Source: Protonemura montana (taxonomy: Eukaryota; Arthropoda; Insecta; Plecoptera; Nemouridae). Taken from it: a stretch of DNA of 64,000 nt. Every line of letters begins with the position of its first letter. Positions within the stretch are counted from its first letter, which is position 1. Below the pieces are notes generated by a model that made no database searches, had not been told where the DNA came from, and saw only the letters and a list, made by a program, of their open reading frames with translations. The position numbers and the translations under genes were made by a program. The stretch lies in NCBI GenBank assembly GCA_947568835.1, contig OX387610.1:4442001-4506000 (forward strand), written 5' to 3'. Below are positions 11,901 to 23,092 of this stretch, piece by piece.

Positions 11901-12380
11901 ATGTATATTAATATTAAAAGTATCTTTATATTAGACTGGAAAATTGATTGTCTTAATATCACGTAATTGATCAATCTAGAGACAATAAATATTATTATAA
12001 TAATAATAATTATTATGAAACTGCTAGTTTGTGACTGGTTAGTGAGAGACTGAATTGACAGGCATCTTGCTGTAGCGAGTGCTCCACTTTTCTGCAAATT
12101 TGAGAAGTTCGTAATATCTTAAGGCTGTGTGCATGCCGGACAGCATGAGTACGATTAGAAGCTTGAGTGAATATGAGGCTAGTTGTTACAACTGTTTCTG
12201 TTGTTTTCAGACTGCGGAGTTAACGCTTGGGACGTTTGCTTGAAGCTAAAAGACAACGGCCTCCTGACCAAGCCTACGCACGACACCGTCATCCGCTTCT
12301 CTCCGCCCCTCGTCATCAACCGCAAGCAGCTCGACGATGCGATCGCCGCAATCTGCGACACATTCGCGTCTTACAAGTAG
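5734..12380 (+). CDS. OAT: Ornithine aminotransferase, six coding exons
   Basis: This pyridoxal-phosphate enzyme of the mitochondrial matrix moves the delta-amino group of ornithine to 2-oxoglutarate, giving glutamate-5-semialdehyde and glutamate; it links arginine and proline metabolism. Exons join at 5734-5926, 7734-7958, 8597-8820, 9703-9954, 10927-11182 and 12211-12380. All are GT-AG with matching phases, total 1,320 nt, and give 439 residues, the same length as human OAT. The first ~35 residues are Arg/Ala/Ser-rich with no acid, typical of a mitochondrial presequence. Seen motifs: [25 protein letters not shown], the cofactor aspartate in LIADEVQTG (about D261), the Schiff-base lysine in LAKALSGG (about K290) and GSHGSTFGG. 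No frameshift or missing catalytic residue is seen, so it should be active. A leader splice acceptor (CCACAG) ends at 5729, which implies an upstream non-coding exon. Confidence 0.97.
6195..6290 (+). mobile_element. SINE tail fragment in OAT intron 1
   Basis: It has GGCTAGGCTAGGCTCATCAT, CACACATTCA and a GCCTTATGGCCTGGTA end, which match the 3' part of the 5S-derived SINE. Confidence 0.5.
7010..7375 (-). mobile_element. 5S-derived SINE in OAT intron 1
   Basis: A near full-length antisense copy. The tail (GGGCTTAACGATGCACTGTT) is at the left, the core (CACCGGCTTAACGTCCCT) in the middle and the 5S-like head (TTGCTTAACTTTGGTGATCT) at the right. It lacks the CTTGCTTATCAACC segment. Confidence 0.8.
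7734..7958 (+). CDS. OAT: OAT coding exon 2
   Basis: Acceptor CTGCGCAG precedes it and donor GTGAGT follows. It encodes residues 65-139, including [19 protein letters not shown] and the MNTG turn, and is phase 1 at both ends. Confidence 0.96.
8597..8820 (+). CDS. OAT: OAT coding exon 3
   Basis: It encodes residues 140-214: [26 protein letters not shown] and [11 protein letters not shown]. It ends in phase 0 after ...AQLE at donor GTGGGT. Confidence 0.96.
8985..9310. repeat. Dispersed repeat X in OAT intron 3
   Basis: Two related halves share TCTAGA, GAGAATTT, GGCAAGTTGCCTTTGTCATT and the phrase GAGAAAATTGGCGTCGC. The same wording recurs at 13885-14070 and, inverted, at 36430-36600. The family is unknown to me. 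Confidence 0.5.
9703..9954 (+). CDS. OAT: OAT coding exon 4 (PLP site)
   Basis: It encodes residues 215-298 with [28 protein letters not shown] and the PLP-lysine motif [11 protein letters not shown]. It is phase 0 at both ends, with donor GTAAGT. Confidence 0.97.
10095..10340 (-). mobile_element. 5S-derived SINE, head-truncated, OAT intron 4
   Basis: It has the antisense tail (TTGGGCTTAATGATGCACTG), GAAGAGCATCAAGGGGACCA, CACCGGCTTAACATCCCTT and a degraded core; the 5S-like head is missing. Confidence 0.75.
10565..10720. repeat. Fold-back repeat without tRNA core (copy D)
   Basis: The left arm ACTAATAACCTCTCA and right arm TGAGAGGTTATTAATGTTCC are inverted copies, flanked by TTACTATTAAGAAC and its inverse. 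The loop is short (about 50 bases, starting GCCCAATTTGG) and has no B-box. This copy shows the palindromic arms most clearly. Confidence 0.6.
10927..11182 (+). CDS. OAT: OAT coding exon 5
   Basis: It encodes residues 299-383 with [26 protein letters not shown] and [12 protein letters not shown]. It ends in phase 1; the donor GTTTGT is weak, but the next exon matches in phase and homology. Confidence 0.95.
11521..11838 (+). pseudogene. LINE reverse transcriptase C-terminal fragment
   Basis: The open frame carries the order [24 protein letters not shown] and TFKIKVKQ-stop. That pattern (tyrosine-asparagine-lysine-leucine-proline, then a lysine-rich end) is usual at the C-terminus of non-LTR retrotransposon polymerases such as Jockey/CR1 types. 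The catalytic part is absent, so this is a 5'-truncated relic in OAT intron 5. The family assignment is from pattern memory only. Confidence 0.5.
12211..12380 (+). CDS. OAT: OAT coding exon 6
   Basis: Acceptor TTGTTTTCAG precedes it. It encodes residues 384-439: [19 protein letters not shown] and [10 protein letters not shown], ending SYK and stop TAG at 12378. Confidence 0.96.
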
Positions 12381-12579
12381 TTTCGGCAGGGATCAGTGAT
12401 TGATCACTTCTATGCACGTTTTAAACATCGATACTGCGGGGAAATTGTTACGTAAATGCATTTTCAATAGGAGAATATTTTAATATTGGGAATACTTATA
12501 ATATCTCAAACATTTACTTTCTGGAATCAGAGTGACTGTGAATATTCACAACCTTTTGGTTATACTCCTTGAACCTTGA

Positions 12580-12775
12580 ATGCACTAAAATCCTCTCAAA
12601 AATTGAACCTCTCAATTTAGCTCAATTGGTTAGAATAACAATCGCGATAGGTGGAGATCAGGGTTCGAGTCCCCGTTTGGGCATCAATTTCAATCATCAA
12701 AAGGATAGTAGTGTTCCTAATAATAAAATACCTCGCGCAATGCAATCGTTTGGAATTTAAATCAGATTTTACATG
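12580..12775 (+). repeat. Fold-back repeat with tRNA pseudogene (copy B)
   Basis: The tRNA-like core at 12607-12685 has TAGCTCAATTGGTTAGAATA (A-box), GGAGATCAGGGTTCGAGTCC (B-box) and GTTTGGGCA. CCTCTCAAAAATTG stands before it; TAGTGTTCCTAATAATAAAA and GGAATTTAAATCAGATTT follow. It lies in the OAT 3' untranslated region. Confidence 0.65.
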
Positions 12776-12844
12776 ATGTGCATTTGTGTCGAATTTGATA
12801 TTACACCATATAACTTTCCCAACTGCCATTTATAGCTATTAGTT

Positions 12845-12850
12845 AATAAA
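12845..12850 (+). terminator. Poly(A) signal of OAT
   Basis: AATAAA lies 465 bases after the stop codon, with a GT-rich stretch (CTGTTGGTGTGTTTTTG) about 30 bases downstream. No other gene end is near. Confidence 0.55.
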
Positions 12851-13884
12851 GTGATAAACCATTTTAAAAGACGAATCGGTCTGTTGGTGTGTTTTTGAAA
12901 TCGACATGTTCGAGTTGGATAATGTTTTGCAATGCTAGATAGAATATATTACTTACTTCCTTGTAATTTTGTAATTGTGTATCTGAAATTATTTTGGAAG
13001 TTACAAAGATCTCTGGATAATTTAATCTGTCATGATTTGGACTATGAAAAATATGCTTACATCTATCAATTTTTTAAAACCTTTTAAATTGCTTTCTGAA
13101 TAAAAACGTTTACATGATTTGCAGTGTTAAATAATTTTTTATGCCAACCTTCTGTAAAATTTTTTGCATATCCACTTCACGGTATATTTATCTGCAAACT
13201 TATTAAAAAGTATGTTTTCATCCTGTCCCCTTGCCCCTCAAAAGTGTTCTTCTTTTAGAAACAAGGGTCACTTTTACAAGGAATGCAGGTGAGAACAAAA
13301 ATGCATACAGGAAAAAAAATTAAAACAACAATGCCTAACGACATTGAGGTGTTTTTTTCAAATTTATTTGTCAATGGCCCAATGTGACTGCTCAACTATG
13401 CCTCAAAGTGTGTGAAAAATGTTTCAATCCCTATTCTATATCAATTATAAATCATAAAACCAATATTTTTGCTAAAAGTAAAAAATCGAAAGCCAAGTTA
13501 TTATTTAGGAAATGAAAATGAACCTATTTTTGATGGAAGTAGTAAAATAACAGGACAGTTAGCTGATTTTTACAACAGCGCTCATCATCGGCAACCTCAT
13601 CAGTCACCTACACATTTTTCCACACTTATAAGTGAACCGCTTGTATTATTCTGTAAAACATTTTATTATGCTTTTATTATACCGCTCACGCGCAGGCTTT
13701 TGCGAGCATTTCTAGTCAAGTCTATTGAAGTGTTCTCAATTGTATGCGCAGTTATGCTAGGAATAAATGGAATAAATTAAGAAAAAAACATGCGTTGCAT
13801 GCCCTTTCTTTAAGGAAAAGTCTTTCTTTGTTGATATGCAGATCTATTATAATATGGTACTAAAAAAAATGCAAACACGCTGTC

Positions 13885-14070
13885 AAAAGCCTGGATAGTG
13901 TCTGTGGGGAAGAAGAAAAAAGAGAGGGAGCTTAAAGTATCTATCCGAGAAGAAAATTGTCATCGTGTGGTGCTCTCGTCGAGAAATTTCTAGAATTTCG
14001 AAGGATTTTTACATTTTGGCGAGTTGACTTTGTCATTGTTAGAGATGTAATGAGTCATATTAGATACTTA
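13885..14070. repeat. Dispersed repeat X, second copy
   Basis: It shares CTGGATAGT, GAGAAGAAAATTG, TTTCTAGAATTTC and GGCGAGTTGACTTTGTCATT with 8985-9310. Confidence 0.45.
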
Positions 14071-14867
14071 GCTCCATCTCTCTTTCCTCTTCACCACAAC
14101 AAGTACCTACTTAGTACTAAGACAAATTTGGGGAAAGCAATTAATACGTGCCTCATGTGACAATTACTTCTGTGTATTTTGCTTTCGTGTGATTTTTAGC
14201 CCAACATTTTCCAGGTTTGACCATAAATAAAGAAGTTGATACTACATTAGTTGCTATTCTATACAGTAAATGTCAGGTTATTTATTAACTGAGATTATTT
14301 ATATGATTTGTGATTTACATTCACACGATGAGATTATTGTTACAATTACACTATTTTCCAAAAAATTTCGACTTTTTTTTATTTTTGGAGGGTTGTTTCG
14401 GAGGTGTTTGTTCAGTGCTATATCACACCAAGTACCTATACGGTGCTATTAACAATTGCTATGAACAGTTATCTTGAAAAACCGCTGATATATACCATTT
14501 TCTTATTTCGCGGCTTTCTGCTTCGCCTAATGGGGTAGGTTAAGAACAAAACTGACAGTTCGAAGTCCAAGGTCGATCAGCATACACCTAGCCTCCTCCA
14601 GCACTCGCTCCTCGCGCAGTCCTAGCGTGGCAGCGGTGGCTGCAACAGGTGACGGCTAGGTGTAAGCGTCAGCGCGCCTATCAAGGCGCCTACCATCTTT
14701 AGTGCCGATACATTTATCGAACTTTATATTTTTATACTTATATGTTGCCGGATAATGAGAGGTAAGCTTCTAAACTTATTGCCACGGTTTTTGAGTGGCT
14801 GCAACTTAACCTAGTCTTGAACAGCGTGAGATCATGCTCTCGGAAAATCAAAATGGCTATTTTTTTA

Positions 14868-15006
14868 GGCCCGGTTTGACCAAAATCTCAACTCTTATTG
14901 GAAGTGTCAGTTGAAACAATCGCCACAGCGATTTCCAATCACATGCTGATGTTTCTGTTAGTTAAAATCTCAACTCGTAGTTTAAGAATTTGGTAAAACC
15001 GACCCT
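14868..15006. mobile_element. MITE-like element
   Basis: The left end GGCCCGGTTTGACCAAA is an imperfect inverted copy of the right end TTTGGTAAAACCGACCC. Inside, AAATCTCAACTC occurs twice. Related ends are found at 44548 and at 45252-45350. Confidence 0.5.
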
Positions 15007-16984
15007 TCGTATTTTTAATTTTATGGCACGATCGCGATTTTTCCTATACCTAATCCGTCACTCAAACGACTGAGTTCTGTCAATCCTTTGGGAGACAGGA
15101 GAATGAACCATTCCTAAGCACTCGATATCCATATTTGCCGTATGAGGTGTGGAAACTAACTTATAGAATAATAGAGGGCTTCTACATGGTTGCTGCACAT
15201 CTTCTCACGCGGGCTAGACTAAACCACGCAAGGAAATACTCGTGCAAGGAAATACTCGTGCAAGGAAATACTCGGCCAATGAATCATGCTGCAAGATACG
15301 TTGTGCTGAATACAGTGATAACCAACACCAGCATTAGACTGATTTCCAACTCCGGTGACAGCTAATGAAGTTCACGGCATGGAAAATCTGACTGAAAATG
15401 TGTTGTTTAATCAGTGCTATAGCAGTCCGTTTTTTCATGTTGTCAGACATAAAGAAAGCAGCAAGACTTTAAGACAAACGTACTGCTTCCAGCATTAAAT
15501 AGTGCATTGCTTTTACTTGGGCTCGCTTGACAAGCAATGTTTAGCTTTCCAATTTGCTGCCCGTGAGAGATGTCATGTCTCAGTCTTCTGTAGAAATTGC
15601 TTGGACAAAATAGGTCCTAAAAAGCTTTGATTTGCACTGTATTGGTACTTATTGACAAGCCTACCAACATAGTAAGTTACTAGCCCTCTAGTAAGTAACC
15701 GAAGGTTAACTGAAGTTTGTTTATAGACAAGGTTCCGTCACATTTGTCTGTCAGATTTTACTAGCTTCGAGCTTAACTCAGCTCAAGTCATACTTTTACC
15801 GATTTTCAAAAAGTCTTACGTGAATTGTTGCGTGGTTGTTTTCAGAGCCGTGAAGTGATATTGAGATGTGTTTTACAGTGTTGCTCTGTCTGGAGGAGGT
15901 GTGCGGCCTAAAATCTCGGCTTTTCATCTTCAAGAGAAGGCTCCTTCAGGGAATTATCTTGAAGATGACGAGCAGTAATAAGAAAAAATATTTGAAATGT
16001 GTTTTTCTTAAAACTAGTGCTAAGGATAAATCAAGTAGACATGAGTCTAAAAACTGTCATGACGAGCAGTGCCTCTTCGAAACGTGACAAAGACTATATT
16101 TGCGGCCCGCCCTTTAGGGCCACAAACCATGTGAATGATGAAAAAATTCAAGTTTACATCCTAATGTTGGCAGAATATTGTCACATTAATGGAAATAATT
16201 GTGAAGCTGAACTCTAAATTTGATCTGAAATCAATAAAGGTGTACATTTGAAACCGCTCTTGGAGTTCTAAGAACATTGTGGCTGACATTACCGTTACAT
16301 ATTTCGACATCACAAAACAATCCTTTTTATTATAAACTGTTACTCTCGTTTTACGTGTGTTGACAACATTTACTAGCTTGAAGTGTGAAAAATGTCGTTC
16401 ATTTAGATCTAATCAAAACTTGAGCCTACCCCACGTAGGGAACGGAGTAGAGAAATCAAGGATGACTTCCATCTATGCCGCGAATCTTTCTACTTCTCAC
16501 GGGAAATTCCTACGCTTGTAGGGTTTTTAATCTTATGTGTGGCGGGCGCTTTGCAAGTACAGTTTCTTAGAAATAAACTAGAACCAGTTCACATTGCGCC
16601 TGTATCTAAAGAATAGGCAGAGAGTGACATAGTTTTGGGTACTGACTGTACTCAACGATACTGATGAGGTGGTCTATAATATACGATGTTCCAAGAATCA
16701 CAAGCTCTCAATTGTTGACAACAATGCCCTGCTCTATTTATCAAGCTGCAGGCATTTAGTTACGCAGGAAAGAAATGAACGATACGCTCAGGAACGATCA
16801 ATCTCTGGGGAATCTTATATTTCTTTCTAGATAATATTACAATTTCTTGCTAAAGGCTAGTTGTAACAATAAGCAAAACACTTTCTCAACATACTTTGCA
16901 ACAGTTTCTTTTTCCTCTCAGGAGTTCTGCAGTCGTTTAAGCGGCTTAGTTTTAAGACGATAACATTTTTAAGCAAGAATAAAA

Positions 16985-17195
16985 TAATCTTCGAACAATA
17001 AAACAGGATGTTTCATGAAATCGTCTCAAAAAATTACGTGTCCAAGTAGCGCAATTGTTTAGAGCAACACCCCCGCGGTTCGAGTCCCCGTTTGGACGTC
17101 AATTTTTGAGAGGTTATAAGTGTTCCTAATAATAAAATACCGCGCGTATTGCAAGCGTTAGCAATTTAAATCAGATTTCACATATAGCAAACATT
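16985..17195 (+). repeat. Fold-back repeat with tRNA pseudogene (copy C)
   Basis: The core at 17040-17100 has a near-complete acceptor stem (GTCCAAG against TTTGGAC), an A-box (GCGCAATTGTTTAGAGC) and a B-box (GGTTCGAGTCC), but the anticodon arm is deleted. Right of it are CAATTTTTGAGAGGTTATAA and GTGTTCCTAATAATAAAATA, inverted with respect to the left arms of sister copies. Confidence 0.65.
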
Positions 17196-18481
17196 CTAAT
17201 TGAAATATGCTGGGAATATATTCTAATCGAATTTGGATAATTGGATTCGATTTTGAGTGCAGATTCCATGTTCCCGTGCGTAAACGAAGGGTCTGCATTG
17301 AGTTAATACGCTCATCTTAATGTTGATTACTCTTATCATCAGTGGCTACACACATGAAAGGTTTAATTAACGTTGCTATCTTCACCTTCCACAAATAACG
17401 CGTGCTTTGCAATGCATTTGTATTGCATCATCTAAAATAAGTACAATTTCATGAATTTACGATTTTTGCAGTATGATTGAATTCGATTCTAATAGCAGAT
17501 TCAAGGCGATATCGAATCGAAGTGTTTTGGTGGTCATGTTTTGGGCCATCGGCATCGTAAAAAGCCAGTCGGACTATGACCGGGTATTGCTACGTAGTCG
17601 AGCAGGGTTACTAACCCCTCAGAGCAACCATATACCAGCGACGGCAAAATATTGTGCTCATAAAAAGTCGAGCATTCTTTTCTAACCCAAAACTAAACTC
17701 GTGATTTCGTGAATTTTTGTCAATACCTATAAACATCAAACAGAAATTCATAGTTCAACATCGAAAATAGGATTTTAAGGAACCTGAAATCAAGTTTTAG
17801 CCTTTTCTAATTGAAGTAACATGGCTTGACGGCGTCCGGTGTCACGGAAAAAGTGAAGTTGGGGAACACTAACTATGGGCCTCCTGAATCAAGACATGCC
17901 GGTCTATCTGGTTACAGGAATTCGTGGCCTACTAAATTACTAGGCAATCTAAGAAAGATCATCCATTAAATCACGGGTCTTATCGATCGATTATGTTGCC
18001 CAGTAGTTTATTTCATTGATTTAATCATTGACTGATGTAATGAATTAACTATTAAGGATTAGAGTCATAGTTTTAAGAAAAACTATTTGAACTGGGTTTT
18101 GAATGCTTAGTAAAGGGCTACTAAATTTTCCGACGTTTCGTAACATATACTAGTTACTTCTTCAAGGGTTAGAGCAGTCCTGACAATTTCCCAATAACAA
18201 AAGAACTACATAAAATTATAACAATTACCTAGTTCAAGCATCCTAAATGCACCTAAATAAAATAATCAGGGTCAATAACTTAAAAACTAATTAAATGAAA
18301 TCCCTGCTAAGGATAAATCAAGTAGACATGACTCATGAGTCTAAAAATCATTGTATAGAGTCATAATAATTAGCAATCTCCTTAAAAATCTCCCCCCCCC
18401 CCCCTCTCGCTGGTTGATGTACCACATCTCAATAAATCATGGTTTTTGAAGATTAAAAAACTTTCTGATTTGTTAATTTGA

Positions 18482-18950
18482 GGGTCATTCCATGTGTAAT
18501 CACTCACCTCAAACTTTGACCGACCCAGATTTTGATGAAAATTGGTATACTTGTTAAGTTTGTTGACTTAGGGGCTATTTTTTAATTTTTTTTTTTTTGG
18601 TCCAACCGTTCGGATATTACAAGGGGGGGAAGTTGGGGTCATTTTGCCCCCCGCGCGTGTAGTGACCACCCTTTCTACGCAATATCTAGGGTTCTATGGG
18701 AGCTACAGAGCTGGGAAAAAAATCATCTGAAAGGTAATTTCATACCCTACCTGAATATGGAAACAAAAATGACGATATGTTAATACGAATTTAATTGTGA
18801 TTTTACACATCTGCATTTTCCAAAATGACCATATCGCTGATGAGTCATTTTTGATTTGCCTGATTTTTTTTCTATATGTACAGAACATACATATGATCAT
18901 GTGTTCCAAAAATCAAGATGGGTGTTCTACTACTTTCCAAGAAAAAAAAA
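18482..18950 (+). repeat. Left terminal inverted repeat
   Basis: It pairs with 22115-22592. It contains a T-run near 18580 and a C/G-rich patch near 18625. The terminal GGGTCATTCC may be the transposase contact. Confidence 0.85.
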
Positions 18951-19087
18951 TGTTTTCTGCAAATTCATTCATAATATAAATTAATATGAACTGAATTTAA
19001 GACAACATTCAAGAAAATGATCATTACTTACAATCATAGCTACTATGAAGTACAAATTTGCATATCTTAAGAGAGATGTAGTTTACC

Positions 19088-21670
19088 TTATTGAGGTACA
19101 TATTTTATAAGCCCTGCTGTTGCCCTGTTGGTGTCTGTAGCCGACAAAAAGTATGTTCGACCAGTTGCCGTGTTGGGGTCGGCCAGTGTTAAAACATCAG
19201 CAAAAGCTACAATTAGTTTGTCTTGTACACTGGGATAAAAATATGATGGAGCTGGTCCATGAGGGTGTAGAAAGTTGACTTGAAGTTCAAGAGACTGTGA
19301 TGATTTTTCAAGAACACACGCTAGCCACCAGTCTTCGTTGTATGCTACAGTGATGAAACTGCCCACGTCTTTGAACTCAAACTCGGGTATTTCTGCTGCT
19401 GTTGCTTCCTCCTCTTCTTCTTCTTCTTCTTCTTCTCCTTCTTCATTTTTCTCAACAATCTTCACAATGTTGATTTCTTCAGAAAGAGAAAAGTGTTTCA
19501 CATGTAAGGAAGTTAGCGATTTTGGGTAGAACGCATGAAAGCTTCTTGTGCCTACGATAGTTTTTAATTCTTTGAATCGTTCTTTAAGTTTGATGCCATT
19601 TGCTGTAATCTCTTCATTGGCTACAAACACAAAATTTACAGTCCACACATTTTCTGTTGCCCACCGGTAAAAGTCTATCGGCGTCATTATTTGGTCGGCA
19701 TATGGTTTCTGTAAACTTGCCCGTGCTGCATTTCGTTTTACAGTCCCACCAACTCCATCGCATGGTCCTTTACCGTGGGATGTGGCAAAAAAATGCCACT
19801 CAGCAGTTAGTTCGAAGTCAACTTCATGATGGCACAAGTTGGAAAAATTCTTCTTATTCTTATATTGGGCTGCCGCTCCATCAGAAAAGTAAATTAAATG
19901 GGATACATCCGAAATGTTTTGTTTCAGGTGTCTTATCAGGTGCTTTTGGAAAGTGTGCACAGTAACGGTGTCATGAGTTAGCGAGTCAGAAATGACAACG
20001 TAACTTAAATGTTGTATGTCTCGATCTTCAGGCTTAAAGTAACACACAAATGGGTGAAGGGTGCATTGGCTGTTATTCCAATGGTAACCTTGTGCAGCAT
20101 CCTGGAGCACAAAAGAATAATTCTCAGCGAAGTCGCCCACTACTAAAACTTCCCCTGGTTTAAGGTTGGCTTTCTTCTCCTGCATGAATGCCGCTTGCTG
20201 CCGTGCAATAAAATCATGATTTCTTAATAAAATGCATTTTTCAATAAAACAGTCAACAAACTCATCTGTAGGTTTCGTAATTGTCTCTAGGGTACATCTG
20301 TCTGTTGACAGCCACTGTTTATAAGTCACAGAGTCTATGAAATTTTCACTGAATGAGATTTCTAGCCATTCACGAAGTTCATCGGTTCCCGGACAATTGC
20401 CACACTTTCCTACAAAGCAGTTGAGAAGCGGGGGGTTGCACATGAGGCTGGCAAGGCAGTGTTGGTATGATTTGATGGTACCGTCTGAAAGCAAAGGCAG
20501 CTTTGCTCCCAAAGCCATCAACTTAACGTTTTGGTGTATCGTACAGACACAGACAGAATGTGTCCCAGCTGCTCCTGCCAGAACACAATGTTTGGGTCTG
20601 AGCTCTGCAAACTTCGAGAATCCAACCTTGATGTCAGGATATTTATCTTTGAAGCTGCGATACACTTCACTTAAGTTGCTTAACACTAGTCTCTTCTGGC
20701 GGTGAACTCGATTGTCACCCACTTTAACCGAGACAAAATCTTTTTTACCCGGCATGACACGGCTTACATCATCATTTTCATAAAACTCTTCAATCAGTTG
20801 AATGCAATCAGGGGAAAGAGTTTTTCCTGCTTTTTGATTTGCAGATGGCAGTATCCCTTGGGCCTTTACTAGTTGTTTGGTTTTACGTACCAAATGGTTA
20901 GATGCATTGAACTCTTGCATTATTCTCTTAATGCTCCAACTTTTTGGAAGCACAGATAAAATTGTTATTTTCTCGCTTCTGGTACTCGTCTTAAACTTTT
21001 CTTTCAGTTGTGCTATTATCTCTGACCCATCACGGATGCTGTCCTTGCACTCCTCTGAAGATGTCAAATCTTCTTTGCTGATTTCTTCATTACTGGGAGA
21101 TACTAGTTCCAATCTCTTCTTTACACCTTGTGTTATTTCGCTGAACTTTCTTTTCGAATAAAACATAGATTTACCCTTTAGTTTGGTGGTATTAATAGGT
21201 GACACACCAAATGCAGCTAAAGACTGATTCACGGCATCTGCTTCACAGGGTATGTCCACGAAAGGTAGGTCAAGTTCAGTGGATTTAGTTGGCGTTAGAA
21301 CAGAAACGGTTGTTAGTTCCTTCAGCCTGAGCGAGAGCAGCTTACGGCAAGTTGAGCATAATTTCTTTCCAGGGATGAGGTCGGCAATCTCCAAGTATTT
21401 CGTCCTGGATGCTGCATTAATTTCTCTTAACCCATTAACTTTCACTATTCCACAGTGAGCCTGAAACGGATCGCAGCATAACTTGTGGTGACAGCTATAC
21501 AGACGAAGGAATTTCTTTTCATGTAAATGACACACGGTCTTCACATTATCACACTTAGTACGCAGAGCTAATGATAACTGCTAGTCACTATTGAAACTTT
21601 CAATGCTTTTAATCGCTAGATCTTCGATGGGTCCACATTCTTCTTCAAAGAACAGTCCAATTGAGCACAT
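19088..21670 (-). pseudogene. Transposase with one internal stop codon
   Basis: The long frame covers 19088-21544 (818 codons), but 21544 is not an ATG. Read further upstream in the same frame, coding-like sequence runs to an ATG at 21670 and is broken only by TAG at 21581-21583 (codon 30). The protein begins with a Cys/His-rich segment (CHLHEKKFLRLYSCHHKLCC, then CSTCRKLL) likely to bind zinc. Acidic positions suitable for a DDE catalytic core occur in GDFAENY (about 470 residues into the long frame) and FSDGAAAQYKN (about 550), followed by HGKGPCDGVGGTVKR. A run of glutamates (about residue 705) precedes a C-terminal domain. Either the stop inactivated the gene recently, or a small intron or a read error removes it. 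Confidence 0.75.
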
Positions 21671-22114
21671 TATGAATCTCTAAATAAAAGGTGCTTGAGA
21701 GCAAATTAGCTTCTATCCTCATCAACATGAGGCCAGAGACTGATTGCTTTAGTCCAGACAAGAAATTACCAAACTTTTTACTTGTAACCTGTTACAACTT
21801 GATCCATGATTCAGGAGCATGACAAACAATCTATAGTTGTATTCTAGGGAATACCATTTTAAGATTCTTGTAGATGCAAGTCCAGACAAGAAATGAACAA
21901 ACTTTTGACTTCTATGAACTGTTTCAACTTGATCCATGATTTACAGGAATATGGCAAACAATCGATTTGTATTGTAGAGAATAACATTTCAAGAACATGC
22001 AACTGTGCAAACAAAAATCAACTTTAATATAAAATATATGCCAGTGCTCTGATCACAATAATTGTGATCAAAATGCTGTTCTACTGGCAAAAAGGCACTT
22101 TTTTATAGAAAAAA

Positions 22115-22592
22115 ATTTTTTTCTTGGAAAGTGGTAAAACACCCATCTTGATTTTTGGAACACATGATCATATGTATGTTCTGTATATATAGAAAAAAAA
22201 TCAGGCAAATCAAAAATGACTCATCAGCGATATGGTCATTTTGGAAAATGCAGATGTGTAAAATCACAATTAAATTCGTATTAACATATCGTCATTTTTG
22301 TTTCCATATTCAGGTAGGGTATGAAATTACCTTTCAGATGATTTTTTTCCCAGCTCTGTAGCTCCCATAGAACCCTAGATATTGCGTAGAAAGGGTGGTC
22401 ACTACACGCCCGGGGGGCAAAATGACCCCAACTTCCCCCCCTTGTAATATCCGAACGGTTGGACCAAAAAAAAAAAAAAAAAAAAATAGCCCCTAAGTCA
22501 ACAAACTTAACAAGTATACCAATTTTCATCAAAATCTGGGTCGGTCAAAGTGAAATTTAATTAAAAGTGAGTGATTACACATGGAATGACCC
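22115..22592 (-). repeat. Right terminal inverted repeat
   Basis: It is the inverted copy of the left end, with an expanded poly(A) at 22466-22486. The repeat-encoded 68-codon frames seen in both ends are not genes. Confidence 0.85.
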
Positions 22593-22972
22593 TTGAGCAA
22601 AAATCTGCTTACTAAAAATTATTTCCTTTATTTCTGGCTCTGGCCTTACACAGAAGTGCTAGTGTGTTAGTCCTACGCTTCGTAATTAAATATTTTTTTT
22701 GCAAGGTGCCTTAACTGCTTTTCATTGGCATTGTGCAAAAAAAAACTGAAAAAAATCAAACACCTTGCTTTTCACCTTCCTTACAGTTTAACGTTTTTGA
22801 CATTTGAAATATAGTTATGTGTACTGCTGTGAGAAATGCAGAACAGAGATGTGCCAGAACTAAAAACCCTTTTTCCTACCGTTGATTACTTGTTGCACTT
22901 CCTGTTTAAAATCTGGCTTGTCGTTCTTTCCTCGCAGGTGCAAGAAAGAAGGTCCACTCGTGTCCCGCGAGC

Positions 22973-23092
22973 ATGGACGTCTCGTACCGGGGCCAGGTGC
23001 TTGCCCTCTCCGGTGAGGAGGGCTTGGTGTCGTTCTTTTTCGACAACGTCAGGCACCAAGCCATTTTCTTACGTGACGATGTCGTCTGGAAG
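22973..23092 (+). CDS. Giant gene coding exon 1
   Basis: It encodes residues 1-40 (MDVSYRGQVLALSGEEGLVS...DDVVWK), the first half of domain 1. The acceptor TTCCTCGCAG ends at 22937 and the donor AAG/GTAAAG is at 23092. The frame is open to the acceptor, so translation could also enter from an upstream exon. Confidence 0.8.

Larger units (their letters stand above)
12880..16980. other. No gene recognised; intergenic
   Basis: AT-rich DNA with stop codons in all frames. A 103-codon frame at 13469-13780 has no clear domain. Dispersed repeat X lies at 13885-14070, a MITE-like element at 14868-15006, and a 16-base motif (gcaaggaaatactcgt) is tandem three times at 15226-15275. The phrase GATAAATCAAGTAGACATGA with GTCTAAAAA at about 16024 recurs at about 18306. 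Confidence 0.45.
18482..22592 (-). mobile_element. DNA transposon with ~470-bp inverted repeats
   Basis: The ends begin GGGTCATTCCATGTGTAATC and are inverted copies over about 470 bases (to about 18950, and from about 22115). The flanks read TTGA immediately outside both ends, a likely 4-bp target duplication. A single transposase frame fills the middle on the minus strand. The repeats differ by few bases (for example CCCGCGCG against CCGGGGGG and an A/T-run length change), so the insertion is fairly recent. The 4-bp duplication and DDE-type protein would suit the Sola group, but that placement is inference. PiggyBac is less likely because the target is not TTAA. Confidence 0.85.

Noticed and set aside
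13469-13780. 103-codon frame with a faint retroelement look
   Set aside because: No motif is strong enough and the frame bears no neighbours of the same kind.
17040-17100. Functional tRNA gene
   Set aside because: The acceptor stem and boxes are present, but the anticodon arm is missing; the other copies have degraded arms.
22155-22361. A 68-codon frame that is also present near 18703-18909
   Set aside because: It is repeated only because it lies in the terminal inverted repeats of the transposon.
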